Origin: Saccharina japonica
Lineage: Eukaryota > Sar > Phaeophyceae > Laminariales > Laminariaceae
Assembly: GCA_008828725.1 (NCBI GenBank)
Contig: MEHQ01003606.1
Span: forward strand, 446,222-510,221
Reading direction: 5' to 3'
DNA length: 64,000 nt
The translations under genes were made by a program, and so were the position numbers. The notes under the pieces were generated by a model. The model was given only the letters and a program-made list of their open reading frames with translations. It did not search any database and was not told the origin of the DNA. Positions 1-11,466 of this stretch are shown here, in pieces; within the stretch, counting starts at the first letter, position 1, and the number at the start of each line of letters is the position of its first letter.

Positions 1-524
1 ACTAATGACAATAGTGAGACGAGGAGAGAATGGTAGAGAGGCGTACAACTCGTCATAGGAAACCGGATACGCGAGCAGATGTTTGGCAGAGAACGTTGGG
101 ACTGTTGACGTCTGGCACAGGTTAGGCTAATATATACATTTGGAATCGACCAATAGGCATGTACCGTAGTGGGGAGGGGGGAGAAAAGCCTACTTAGTGA
201 CCCCGGATCTGAGTTACGACTGAAGAGGGAGAGATAATAGAAGGGCGAAGATAATAAATGGGATGGACAAAAAAAAAATGAAATAAAACAGGCTGCCTCT
301 CTTAAGTTTGAAATGTAAAGCCAGCAACAATCTGGCTTTATGGCTCAGAACAACCTCGAGATTGTCGGCAATAGTCAACCAACACTCAGCACGGGGTGGC
401 CACCATTCCGCCCGGCATGAGAGGCCCAATGTCCCGCTGGTTGTCTCGCCCACCCACTGTACCCATGCGGCAAGGTGGGCCTGAAACGCTCTGGAACGCG
501 AGATCATGATGGCAGATAGACGGG

Positions 525-622
<98 letters not shown>

Positions 623-625
623 GGC

Positions 626-662
<37 letters not shown>

Positions 663-1031
663 GGCAGGCAGACAGACAGACAGACAGACAGACAGGCAGG
701 CAGGCAGACAGACAGGCAGGCAGGCAGACAGACGTGTGTTCCAGGATTATATTGTGTAAATATTTTCTACTCAGGTTTTTGCTTTTTATACGGTAAAGGT
801 TTGCTCGTGGTTTTTGCATGTTTAGATTTTTGGTCTTGTGCAGTATTACTATTACTATTAAAATAATAGGCAGTACAAGGCATGCCTTAGTATAATAGGT
901 GTGCAGTCATACATTGTAGAGTGCATTACTGTATTTTGTGTATTTACTGTTACTATTAACACGACTAAAAGGGTTAACATGTCTTTCGCTCAACTGCCTG
1001 CTTGTGACCGTGTGCTTGATTTTGTGCGCAG
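1..1031. other. Region upstream of the first recovered p24 exon
   Basis: Expected to hold intron, and possibly the signal-peptide exon, of the p24 gene. No convincing ATG plus hydrophobic leader ending in a phase-2 donor was seen. It contains the tetranucleotide array at 524-734 and a short dispersed sequence, GGGCGAAGATAATAAATGGG, near 243 that recurs near 13715. Confidence 0.5.
524..734. repeat. (CAGA)n tetranucleotide microsatellite
   Basis: About 210 bp of near-perfect CAGA units, with scattered CAGG variants towards the 3' end. It creates spurious open frames on both strands. Confidence 0.97.
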
Positions 1032-4000
1032 ATGTCTGTCGGACTCCGTCAGGACGGGAGAAGATACCAAATTCTCATACAAAGCCGTCACCAACAAGTG
1101 AGTCGCCCCACGCCAGTCACTACCAATCTGAGCGGGGATATAAGGACCGTTTGTACACTATTAAATAATATGAATACGAGTCGGTCCTTACATTTACGCC
1201 AAGAACAGGGGAGCCGTGCTTCGATAGGTCCTTAGGTCCATAGGGGTGCAAGTAGAGGTACAACTACTACTTTTTGGCCGGAATATGTACTGGTATGGCT
1301 CACAACATTTTGTCTGACTTTTGTTATTGTTATTAATACTAAACTAAACAACTACAGCAGTACGTACGCGTACCCATTTTCGTTGGAATATCATCTACTG
1401 TAATAACATATTACTAGTATAAATTATCGTTAGTATTCGTTTTGGATGTCAATAGTGTTGTATATCTACAGCAGTAGGCCACTATTTTGTTTATCGCGTT
1501 GCACTTTTCATTTTTTCTCTGCCAGTTTTTGGGCGACTTCGTCAGAGTACTGATGACTTATAAATAGTATGGAGCTCCTCAAGTGATATTTTTTTTAGCT
1601 GCCTCCCCTACAGCCTATACTGTAGGTGGCATGCGTCAGGGGGGTGTGTGCGTAGTGTGCATTTTGTGCATATTGTCAAGGCAGGAGAAAATAACCTGCG
1701 AGTCGTAACTATTATTAATAGTAATAGACGGTTGCCTAAGCCCGCACATCTCGATTGTTTTCTTGTCCCACGGCTTGTTCCGCTGCTCGTTCCAGTGCTT
1801 GTTCTACTGCTCGTTCTACTGCTTGTTCTACTGCTCGTTCTACTGCTTGTTCTACTGCTTATTCCACTGTTCCACTGTTCCACCACAAAGCTCCCGAAAG
1901 GGTTAGGTAGTGTAAGTATGACACTTCGTAGTGGATACTACCTCCACCAAACCCCTGCAAATTCTGCAAGCACTTTAAACATTATTGACCCGTTTGGGAC
2001 TCCAACTGGGCCAAACTGGAGAACAGAAGTGACAAATACACAATCGGCCACCCAGCGTATTCATAGCCCGGCACGCTGAGGTACTGCTAAGGCACTGCTG
2101 AGGTTAGGGTTAGGTAGCTTTGGGGGCCCGAAGTGCAGAGTAAGGACATAGATCATACGAGTACCTATGTTCTGATACAGCGCGCACGCAGCATGACGAT
2201 ACCTTGGTGCTGCACAACGCTCTTTCTATGGACAGACGGCTGATAGTAACTCCTTTCTGGAGTTTTAGTTGGCACAAGCTGAGGTACTGCTAAGCTACTA
2301 AGGCACTGCTGAGGTTAGGGTTAGGTAGCTTTGGGGGTCCGAAGTGCTGCGTATGGAGATAGAAGGCATCTATTTTATGATACAACGCGGACGCAGCATG
2401 ACGATACCTGTGGTGCTGCACAACGCTCTTTCTATGGACAGACGGCTGACAGTAACTCCTTTCTGGAGTTTTAGTTGGCTACGGCAGTATGCCTGGCTCC
2501 CACAAGGCTTACTAGCTAATATGGTACAAACACTGCAATATTTGCTGCAAACACCAAACAGTAGTCATGATGATAAACTTGAAACACTGCAAACTCTGCT
2601 AATGTACAAACGCTGCAAACTCTCGAAACACTTGAAATGCTTGACGGATTCAGGGGCGACGGGCCGAGCAAGGTGAAGGTCACAATCGCTAACCCCGATG
2701 GAAAGCTGCACCACGACACCTTGACTACGGAATACGGGCACCACCTTATACCCAAAGGGGGAGGGGGAGGGAAATACAGGGTGTGCTTCCAGAATTCGGG
2801 CCAGAAGAAGACATCAACAAGAGTAGCGGTGAGCTACAGTAGGCTGCACACTTAGACTATGTCCCGTTTGGGACTATCCCGTTTGGGACTATCCCGTTTG
2901 GGACTATCCCACTTAGGACTATCCCGTTCGGGGCTATCTATCCCGTTTGGGACTGTCCCGTTTGGGACTGTTCTGTTTGGGACTATCCCGTTTGGGAGTT
3001 TCCCGTTTGGTACTATCCCGTTTTGGGACTATCCCGTTTGTGACTATCCTGTTTGGGAGAGTTCCCCATCCGGGAATATCCCATTTTGGGACTGTCCCGT
3101 TTTTGACTACCCCGTTTGGGAGTTGGGAATGTATATTCCGTTTGGGACTATCCCGTTTGTGACTATCCGGTGGGGGAGTTGAGCTAGCTTGAGAGGGAGA
3201 ACATGGAGTTTTTTTCTGAATACATGAGGATTGCAGCAGCAGCAGCAGCGTTTTCTTCGTACGGTGCCCTCGACTATTCTCGCCACCCTACGGTTTGTGT
3301 TGTATTGTCGTGTTGTTGATTACATCAGGATTGCAGCAGCAGCGTTTTCTTCGTGAGGTGCCCTTGACTATTCTCGCCACCCAATGTCTTGTATTATTGT
3401 ATTATTGTATAATATTATTGTATTATTGTACGGCAGTGTTTCGCGTATTTTTTTGTTGTATCGTATTACTGTATCGTATTGTTGTACTGCTATATCGTCT
3501 GCTATAAAGATGCTTTATCGATTATCTCACCCTGTTATCGGATCTAACCTTACTGTATATATCGGATATACCTGGTATACTTCGTACAATATCGGAGATA
3601 TCGGGTACCGATAGGATCTCCCTTTGGCCTACTGATCTCTTTGTGATGCGGCATGACCGACCTTTCAATAGGCTTGCACCACAGAGAGCACACTATTGCT
3701 GTTACTGTCGAAACACGATACCTGGTATCTGGTAGCAAGCCTCGACAGGGTCGTCACATAAGTGATTTATAGTGTACGTGGGATATTGTATTGTTATCCT
3801 TGTAGTGTAGCGTATTTATTGCATTCGACCCATCAGTGTTAGTGCCGAGCTCAATTGTTTTGAGGTTGTATACGTTAAGCGGGGGTCAAGGGTGTCTCCC
3901 CTTTCCCCCTCCGGAACATGCCTAGTTTTTTTGTCGCGCAGGGTGTTGAGCATTTCCAGTTCTGCTCGATTTCCATAGGTTTGTTTTTGCCAACTAATAA

Positions 4001-4147
4001 CTAGTGTTTTCGCGCTTTGAGCGACGGAAATATATGTGTATCTTTTGGGGATGAGTTGTCGAATTACAGTTAGTATCGTCAACTAGATATTGTCATTATT
4101 ATTATTGTTGTTGTTGTTGTTGGTGGTGTTTTTGTTGGTGGTGTTGA

Positions 4148-4203
<56 letters not shown>

Positions 4204-6524
4204 TTGTTGTTGTTTTTGTTGTTGTTTTTGTTGTTGTTTTTGTTGGTGTGTTGGTGTTGGCGGTGTTGGTGTTGGTGGTGTTGTTATATTATTATTTATG
4301 TTGCCCTCCCACGGTGTATGGTATCATACATACAGTATACAGTGTACAGTATACAGTATACATTGTACAATATACAGTGTACAGTGTACAGTATACACCT
4401 TCCAGTCGGACTTGAATCGAATGTCCTCAAATGCCGCACTCGTAGTCTCTCTCCTATCACTCGGAACCAATATACATATACTTCGAAGTATCCCACTTTT
4501 CCTTCTTGAAGGCTACTGTATTACTAACTTGTGTTACTTACACCCCCCTTGTTGGCAAACCCCGTTCACCCTACTCCTGACTTAGGGTTGGGTACCGAAC
4601 GACAATCGAGAACACTTTCAGTGCATCTCTATACTACGCCGATATACCAAATAGTGTTGAAGATCTCACGATAATCGAGTTCGATGCGATACTGCCGATA
4701 ACCAAAAGCACTGTCTACGTGTCCTTCGTACCCCTTACTTATCTATGTGCCCCTTTCGTGTGATCTGCTGTTTCGGTACACGTGATGATATGGGACGAAA
4801 TCAATCGGAAATCGCTCTACAAGTAGTATCGTCTCGTCGACCCTGGTAGCATCCAGGGGAGTCGCCGGCCAGTAGTCAATCGCGAGGAAGAGAAAAGTAC
4901 CTAACACTAAAATGTAATAACACCACGCAACTAGCAAAGCTGAAATCGACCGGTCGGGAGAACTCACAGCTGACGTGTTTCTTAGTTTATTATTAATCCA
5001 TACCTGGTACGTATGATTTCGATATTTGATACACCGGAGGTTTTGTTCAGGTCAACATGAATAAGAACACGGGGGTGCCCGGCGATAGAGGACAACACAC
5101 GTTCGATGCGACATACCAAAAGCTCCATATTTCAATATTCCCAAACTTTCCATACGATATCCAACGTTATTACGTACGCATTGCTGTACTCCATGATCGT
5201 GTATTGTCGTGTCTCCATGCTCATTTCAATATTCCCAAAATTTCCATACGATATCCAACGCTACGCTATTACGTACGCATTGTTGAACTCCATGCTCGTA
5301 TATTGTCGTGTTTTCCCCATTTTTTTTTTTTTTTTTTTGCAGCTGATGGAGACGACCGTCCCGTCTGAAGAACGTGTGGAACCTAAGATGGCTCGGCATC
5401 TGGAACCGGTAGAGGTGCTTCTTTATCATGCTAAGGTATGACATGGTCACATTACAGCATCACATTACACGCTGCTGTTTCATGGTTTGTGGTTTTGTTG
5501 TTTTGATTTTGTTGGTTTGATGTTGGTTTGATTTTGTTGGTTCGATTTTGTTGTATTGATTTTGTCGTTTTGATTTTGTTGTTTTGATTTTGTTGGTTTG
5601 GTTTTTGTTGTTTTGGCTTTGTTGTTTTGATGATTTCGTGTTGATTTTTTTGTTTTGTTGATTTTGTTTTGTTTTGTCGTTTTGATCTTGTTTTGACGAT
5701 TTCGTTTTGTTTTGTCTTGTTTTGATGATTTTGTTTGTTTTTGACGCGTGCTACGAGAGGACCATAGTAAATACTAGTAAATAGGACCTACCCTACACAC
5801 AAAAAGCTCTACATTTGCCGATTTTTACTAACGATTGTTGGTCCTTTTTACTACGGCCCCCCGTAATGGTATAGAGTATAGAGTATAATCATGTGACCAC
5901 CCTTGCAAACGTTACCGTAGGTGCTACTATAGAAGGCAAACCCGCCTCTTATGTGAGGTGGTGAGATGCTGTGAGCTGAGTTTAGGGTTTGATGATTTAA
6001 TGTTGTTTGATGCTATCTGATGATGCGAGATGCTTTTGATGGTTTGGTGCTGTTTGGAGTTTTGACGGTTCGGTGCTGTTTTGGTGCTGTTTGGCGATCG
6101 CGATAATTTCTGACGTGTTGTTGGTATCTTCGTACGACCCATCTGCCTGGCAGGGAGCAAGGGTTGTGTGCCTGGTTCTGTTACGTCGTTGCGCGTTCTT
6201 GCCCATGCCCCGTATCTTAAAAGTTTGAAGCTACGGTTGTCGGAGGCAAACACCACCACTACTACTGGATTTACTACTCCCCTGTATTTTGTTTTGTTCG
6301 GTTCTGGTATGGTATGATGCGATGCGTTTCGTTGCCCCGTGTCTCAGGAAGTGTCGAAGAGTATCAATCTTCAGTTGTCGGAGGGAACCGACTTCGAGAT
6401 GGAGAGGATCTCGGATGAAAACGTGCTTCGTTCTCGCATTAACAAGGTGGCGGCCTTCACGATCCTTGTGCTCCTCTCCGTTAGCGCGTGGCAGCTGGCC
6501 TTGCTCAACAGATTCTTCCGGTGA
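1032..6524 (+). CDS. p24/TMED family (emp24/GOLD) cargo receptor, 5' exon missing
   Basis: Four exons recovered by splice-site phase: 1032-1097, 2654-2828, 5343-5435 and 6348-6524 (TGA at 6522-6524). Donors are GTGAGT, GTGAGC and GTATGA; all acceptors are CAG. p24 proteins are type I membrane proteins that cycle between ER and Golgi and help load cargo into COPII/COPI vesicles. Exon 1032 opens with RCLSDSV, the usual start of the mature GOLD domain. Exon 2654 holds the beta-strand VKVTIANPDGK and YRVCFQNSG. The two cysteines match the GOLD disulfide pair. Exon 5343 (HLEPVEVLLYHAK) leads into a predicted coiled coil (EVSKSINLQLSEGTDFEMER), then a single membrane helix (about VAAFTILVLLSVSAWQLALL) and a short cytosolic tail RFFR, which has the diaromatic plus basic pattern of p24 tails. 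The signal-peptide exon, which must end in splice phase 2, was not found in bases 1-1031 and may lie off the window. Which p24 subfamily it belongs to is not clear. A five-glycine run in the GOLD domain is odd. Confidence 0.88.
1774..1880. repeat. 12-bp minisatellite (GTTCTACTGCTC/T)
   Basis: About eight tandem units of GTTCTACTGCTY within a p24 intron. Alternate units differ at C/T, which suggests a 24-bp higher-order unit. It keeps frames open on both strands but is not coding. Confidence 0.9.
2074..2481. repeat. About 205-bp tandem segmental duplication
   Basis: Two consecutive copies, about 2074-2274 and 2275-2481. Each begins GCTGAGGTACTGCTAAG, includes GGTTAGGGTTAGGTAG, and ends in CTTTCTGGAGTTTTAGTTGG. 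They have diverged by small changes. The pair sits in the p24 intron just before the GOLD exon. Confidence 0.85.
2864..3176. repeat. 15-bp minisatellite (CCCGTTTGGGACTAT)
   Basis: About 20 variant units of CCCGTTTGGGACTAT in tandem, immediately downstream of the GOLD exon donor at 2829. Each unit contains an internal CCCG...TGGGA dyad. Confidence 0.93.
3222..3390. repeat. Imperfect tandem duplication with CAG run
   Basis: Copies at about 3222-3292 and 3318-3386 share ACATSAGGATTGCAGCAGC, GCGTTTTCTTCG and GACTATTCTCGCCACCC. They differ in the number of CAG triplets. Confidence 0.8.
4105..4285. repeat. (GTT)n trinucleotide repeat with GGT/TTT variants
   Basis: About 180 bp of GTT-based repeat in a p24 intron. 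It would encode poly-Leu/Val but has no coding support. Confidence 0.95.
4328..4400. repeat. TATACAGT/GTACAGTA dyad-rich repeat
   Basis: Alternating TATACAGT and GTACAGTA units. Each is near-palindromic, so either strand can fold on itself. Confidence 0.8.
5128..5318. repeat. About 94-bp tandem duplication before a p24 exon
   Basis: ATTTCAATATTCCCAAA begins copies at about 5129 and 5223, and both contain TTCCATACGATATCCAACG and ATTACGTACGCATTG. It lies directly upstream of the acceptor at 5342. Confidence 0.88.
5480..5740. repeat. GATTTTGTTGGTTT degenerate T/G-rich minisatellite
   Basis: Repeats of TTTTGTTGKTTTGAT fill the start of the last p24 intron. Confidence 0.85.
5757..5866. mobile_element. 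MITE-like element, GGACCATAGTAAA family, copy 1
   Basis: Left end GGACCATAGTAAATACTAG and an inverted, degraded right end (TTTTTACTACGGCCCCCCGT followed by AA). The same family occurs at 13197-13315 and 41589-41692. It is far too short to encode a transposase. Confidence 0.65.
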
Positions 6525-6719
6525 GCTTTCTTTTGTCCTTTTGTCTACATTATCACCACACTATTCATACTACTACAGTACTACTACCGTATTAACTATC
6601 CCACCCATGCATCCACCCATGCATCCATGTGCTACAACAGCACAACAGTACGTAGGACAGCATTTAGATAGATGCGTTGATTCAAAACCGCGTGTTGTGG
6701 GATTTCCATTTGTTTTTAC

Positions 6720-6920
6720 GATTCGCTCCGTTCCCGGGGAAACAAAGAAACAACCCCGGGAGGGCGCCTTCCCCCGCCCCCCGCTCGCCGAGTTCGGCGT
6801 GGGCGCCCGTTCTTTCGGCGCGGTCACCAAGGGCTGATGCGTGGGACAGGCGTGGCACGGGTGCGGTGCCGAGGGGGGTCGCGTGGCGCACGGTAGAGCC
6901 TGTTCCCCGCGGGGCATTCC
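6720..6920. other. GC-rich island in intergenic DNA
   Basis: About 200 bp much richer in G+C than its surroundings, with short inverted CCCGGGGAAAC/CCCCGGGAG segments. A similar island occurs in UNC45 intron 3 (17630-17870). Function unknown. Confidence 0.6.
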
Positions 6921-7562
6921 GAAACCGGTGTAGTCGTGAAGATCCTTTTGGACACCATAACTATTACCGAGCAGCAGTAAATAATAAGGATTAACTATGA
7001 GCCCTCTTGGAAGTTGATTGACTTGCTTATAGTATAGAGGGGGAACTTCATAAAAAGTGACGGTTACAGCAGTAGTAGTAACGGCCATTGCGCGATTGGG
7101 GGATGTCATACAATAGATACAATGGTTGGTGTCCAAATTACAATGGCTGCAATGCAAGGAATCGTACGGTACGGGCGCAACATTACCCTACTCTTATCAT
7201 ATATTCATAGTATCATAGCATCATACAGTAGTGCTCACCATACTTCTGGTAGACGGTTGATGACACCAAACAAACTAATCATTGTTTTGGTTGCTATCCG
7301 TTGTATCCCTCAATATATCCCTTATACTGGGCCTTATATCCGTTTTACCCGTTATTAAGGGCCCCTTGTATCCCTTTAAAGTGGTTAATACGTTATTAAT
7401 AATACAACAGTACAGTTCTAAACATGGTCCTCTCATGGTATGGGGCGAGGATTTTCCCTAGAGTGATACCATTGCAACTGTGTGGCGTGAACATGATCCT
7501 ACTCACAGCAGTAGTATGGTATTGGGTGAGTTTTTTTCCTACTACTGTGTAGCAGACCATTG

Positions 7563-7762
7563 ACCACGCCTCGGATAACGTAATACTCGGATAACACTTA
7601 TCTACGTTTTGGGGCCTAACGCAGTGGCTTCGTGAAGTGTTAGCTCAGCAATTATTTTCGGTACCACGCCTCGGATAACGTAATACTCGGATAACACTTA
7701 TCTACGTTTTGGGGCCTAACGCAGTGGCTTCGTGAAGTGTTAGCTCAGCAATTATTTTCGGT
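7563..7762. repeat. Exact 100-bp tandem duplication
   Basis: Units 7563-7662 and 7663-7762 both start ACCACGCCTCGGATAACG and end AATTATTTTCGGT, with no difference seen by eye. Confidence 0.95.
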
Positions 7763-10700
7763 AAATGCTTTTGTAAGTCCCTTAAGGAATTTAATTTATC
7801 TTTCGGTTAAAAGCCTATTGTCTATTCTCATGCAGTTATGGTACGTAGTGCTTTTTGTTACCTGGCATGAGCGAGGCGAATTGCTAATTCGTACGGCCGC
7901 CTAATTTATAGGGTATGCTTATTTCTATGGGGTACGAATACACAACCTTACTTTTGAGCGAGGCGAAGCTGGAGATCTGAACAGGAATAAATAAATATCC
8001 GTTTTTCTTGTTTTTCTTGTTTGCTTGACCCCCACCAGCGCACACAGTTGGCGATAGCTACACATATATCCACACCGATCTCACAGCTGACGTGTTTCCA
8101 TTTTTTTTTTACAAAATAAAATGTCCAGCGCCAGTTCCTATTAATAGCAAGAGCTACCGGTATACCAGGATACAGCAGCGAGCCAAACCCATGGCATCTT
8201 TGATTTGACAATGTTAACTTTGTTTTGTTGACAGCTGATTCGTCTATTTCTTCGCCTGTTGAGGGCTGTTGACATGTGCCGGGCTGCTCGTTGATATTTT
8301 CAATACCTGGTAGTGATTTTGAAGCACCCGTCATAAGTACTACTGTAGTTTAGTCGTGAACGACAGCCTACAGAATTTCCACAGAAAAATCGGAAACTTC
8401 ACGCATACTAAAATATATTTGGCTTCGTCTATATGTCTATACAGTAGTACAAGGCATGTGAAACTGATCGCTCTTTTTTTTGTTTCTGCAACCGTTTGCC
8501 TCGTTTTGCGTGCGCACTGACTCCTCTCCTCGTCCAATGCAGATCTAAGAAGCTCATCTGAACCTGGGCAAGAAAACTGTACCATGCACAAGGCGTTCCA
8601 AAAGTGGGAGAGGTCTTCGCGTTGACCACTCCCAGCATTCTCTCGGCTGGGTTCCAAGGATGTGTTTCGTAGGGTACTTCATTCAGTATATGCTCTCGGA
8701 GTACCCGAATACATACCCGGGTACCCGGGTACTACCCGGGTACTCGAGTGCCTACATGGAATCTATGTGACCGAAACAGCCAAGTTTGGTACCCCCGGGG
8801 TACCCCAGAGTATATATTGGAGTACCCTACCAAACACGTCCTATGTAGCGCTAGCGAAATTTCTCGCGAAGGTGTTTGCCGTAATGTGCCTTTCAGTTGG
8901 TGGTTCGGTGTGCTTTTCTGCTGAGGAAATAGGCTGGGGCGCGCTGGTGGAGCTCATGATATGGCATGGCGTGTTTTTTTTCTCGCACGACACGGCTGAC
9001 GACAGATGCTGGTGTAGTGTGGCACAACTGACGACTGACGAGGTGTACAGGCGGTGCTATTATTTGTGGGCAGAGTTTTTTTCGCTTCAGTTCTACCGTA
9101 GGGAATGTGGCCATTGTCCGTCCGTATGTATGGCGGAGGGAGGTCGTGGTATGACAATATGGCTGGAATGCTTGTAGAGTGCACCGAAACGATGGCCTCT
9201 CTCTTCCGCTGTGTTGCAGTGTACGGCGCCAGTGTATCCTATGGTAGTCTTCTGATAGTCTGTAATGGTCTGTTAGTGGAGCCTTAGCTCTGTCACTATT
9301 AATAGTACGAAACTGTTCCTACGCTGTTTTCAAGTAGGTTTGTCCCCCCAAAACGTGGCAACGCTCAAGGGATTAAGCGCACCCATTGGCGTTGTTTTGA
9401 TGGCACTGGTTGTCACACAATGCACACAATAGTATGCGCAAAGACCAGGGTTTTCCGCAACTGGGGGCGGGGGGGGAGGAGGGGATGTTTATCAAGCCTG
9501 CTGTTGAGGTTACAATCCTACTACTGTAGATCGTCGGGATGCTTTGTTGGCTCATTGCGCGGTACACTGATTCCTTGCCTTAAATTAACCCATTCATAAC
9601 TGAAAAAAATGTCCCACACTAATTCCAAGCAGTTTGTCCCCAAGTTCGTGGGACCAGTTCTTAAGGGGTTAAGATGGGGGAGTCTCGCTGCGTAGGAACT
9701 CGTACTGGAGTGATGTTTCTAGCTTCAGTCATCTATTAATAACTTGTGTGCCTGGCTGAAGGCATAATACATACCGTGGTACCACGTACTACAGATAATG
9801 TAGTTGTTTTTTCCGGAGTTTGTCGGTCAGACAGCGAGGATCTCCGGCTTCAGATCTTACACCATGGTACCCAAGTGGTACCTGGTATTGAATGGGATAG
9901 GGTTTAGTGTAACGCCCGCCGCTGTACATCATGGTTTCTTATCCAAACAATCAAACTTCCTCAGCGTTTTCAAAAAGTAACCCTCGATTTCTTACTTACT
10001 GGGCCGTTTCTTACGTACGGGCCCATACTCCATACTAGGTACGTCACTACTGTACATGTCTTTAAGTTGTATACATACCCTGCCGTTTCTTCGGGGTCGA
10101 AATATCCTCTACGAACCATCAGCCCTTCCTCGTAATCTGCGAGCACCTTGCCCCCAATCCATCACTACGAATATATATATGCTGAAACGTGCCAACCATT
10201 TGGACCCTGTGGGTCAGCCCGGTGGAAGCTTGGAGGTGACGCAGATCCGTGAACATGACCTGTTTGGTGCGATTTGTACAGCACAGTAGTCTGATCTGTA
10301 CGATGTGTGCATTCTTTGCTTCACGTATAATTGGGGGACGGGGACGGGGGGGGGGGGGGGGGGGTTGACAACCCCTTATCGCGATAGAGAAACCCCACAG
10401 CAGCCAATTATTTCCGGAGATAGATGCGTCATATGCGTCAGGCACGCCTCGAGCCGGCTAACAACTTGTGTGGATTTCGTTATCGCGATTCGTTCCCGTT
10501 ACGTTGCCGTTTCATTTGCTAGCACCAACGCGAAACCGGCCGGTGTTAGAATTAACTTTGCGCATAAAAAAAAGCAAGACAAAGAAAGGCCTAAATATCT
10601 CATTTGTGATAGATTACGTACCGGTAGGTTTTCTCTGTCCAGTGTCTCACAATTTGCGACCACATCAGTTGTATCCCTCTACGATAGCATGACAGATCAG

Positions 10701-11466
10701 GACTGATACTGCGTCCCATGACGTCGTTTGGTAGAAATAACAGTTTAATCTGAAGATAACATCACAACACCCAAGGACGGTGTTTACCGTTCATACGATC
10801 ATACATCACATATGACGAGCATATTGCGGTGTAATACACGTATTTCATAGCTCTAATTAATTGTACTACTTTGTTGGCAGGAACGTCAACTGCAGCAGCG
10901 GTTCCTCTTCCTCTGACTTTTGAGCACGAGGTCGACCTCCTTACATAGCTGTCCCCGAATCGATTGCGGCACCAGTCGAAGAAACGAACTCGCATTTATT
11001 TCCTTCTTTACGTACTCGTGATCTTATCGTCAAGACTCTTCGACGATTTGACGTCGCGACACCCAGCAAAACTCATAGTTCCTCCATGACAGTATCACGA
11101 TTCGAGCAAACTTGTAGATCTCAGTTCGCATTAGGTGGTATCGCGGGCTGCAGTGCGCGTGCTGTAGTGTTCTCGAGATTAGACGGAGCGTCCCGCCTCT
11201 TGCCGATCTCGCCGTGAAATAACGGGAAATAAAAAATGGCCGTTTTACAAGGAGTTCCAAAAGGTTCGAAAAGGATTCTTGTAAGGGATATGTGTGCATC
11301 CCTCTGGCCGAAGAAAGCACGGCGAGCGCAGAGCGCACAGCAGACAGCAGACGCAAGGACCTTGCTCCTGCTGTGCTGTAGCAGTTTACTTCTCTGCTAT
11401 CTGGGTAGCTTGGTCGAGGAGTTGCAGCTTTTACTGGCCACGCTTCCACCTCCTCGCTGTGATAAT

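Larger units (their letters stand above)
6525..11466. other. Intergenic region between the p24 gene and UNC45
   Basis: No gene could be supported. It contains a GC-rich island (6720-6920), a duplicated 100-bp unit (7563-7762), a segment with repeated CCCGGGTAC palindromes (about 8700-8830), a 19-G run near 10350, and several TACC-W-GGTA palindromes. An acceptor-like TTGGCAG at 10881 and the open frame from 11236 may belong to the UNC45 5' UTR. Confidence 0.55.

Noticed and set aside
214..819. Long open frames on both strands through the CAGA repeat
   Set aside because: Produced by a four-base repeat, which yields open periodic frames; the peptides are VCLS/DRQT repeats without domain content.
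2859..3182. Repetitive SRLGLSRLG open frame
   Set aside because: Pure consequence of the 15-bp minisatellite after a splice donor.
4090..4509. Leucine-rich open frame
   Set aside because: Encoded by a (GTT)n microsatellite; no splice or start context, and it lies inside a p24 intron.
8662..9177. 171-residue open frame in the p24-UNC45 gap
   Set aside because: No recognisable domain, palindrome-rich N-terminal part, and competing frames on the other strand.
11236..11466. Upstream in-frame extension of UNC45 (77 residues from ATG 11236)
   Set aside because: The sequence is Leu/Ala/Arg-rich without similarity to UNC45 N-termini, which start close to the TPR; kept only as an alternative start.
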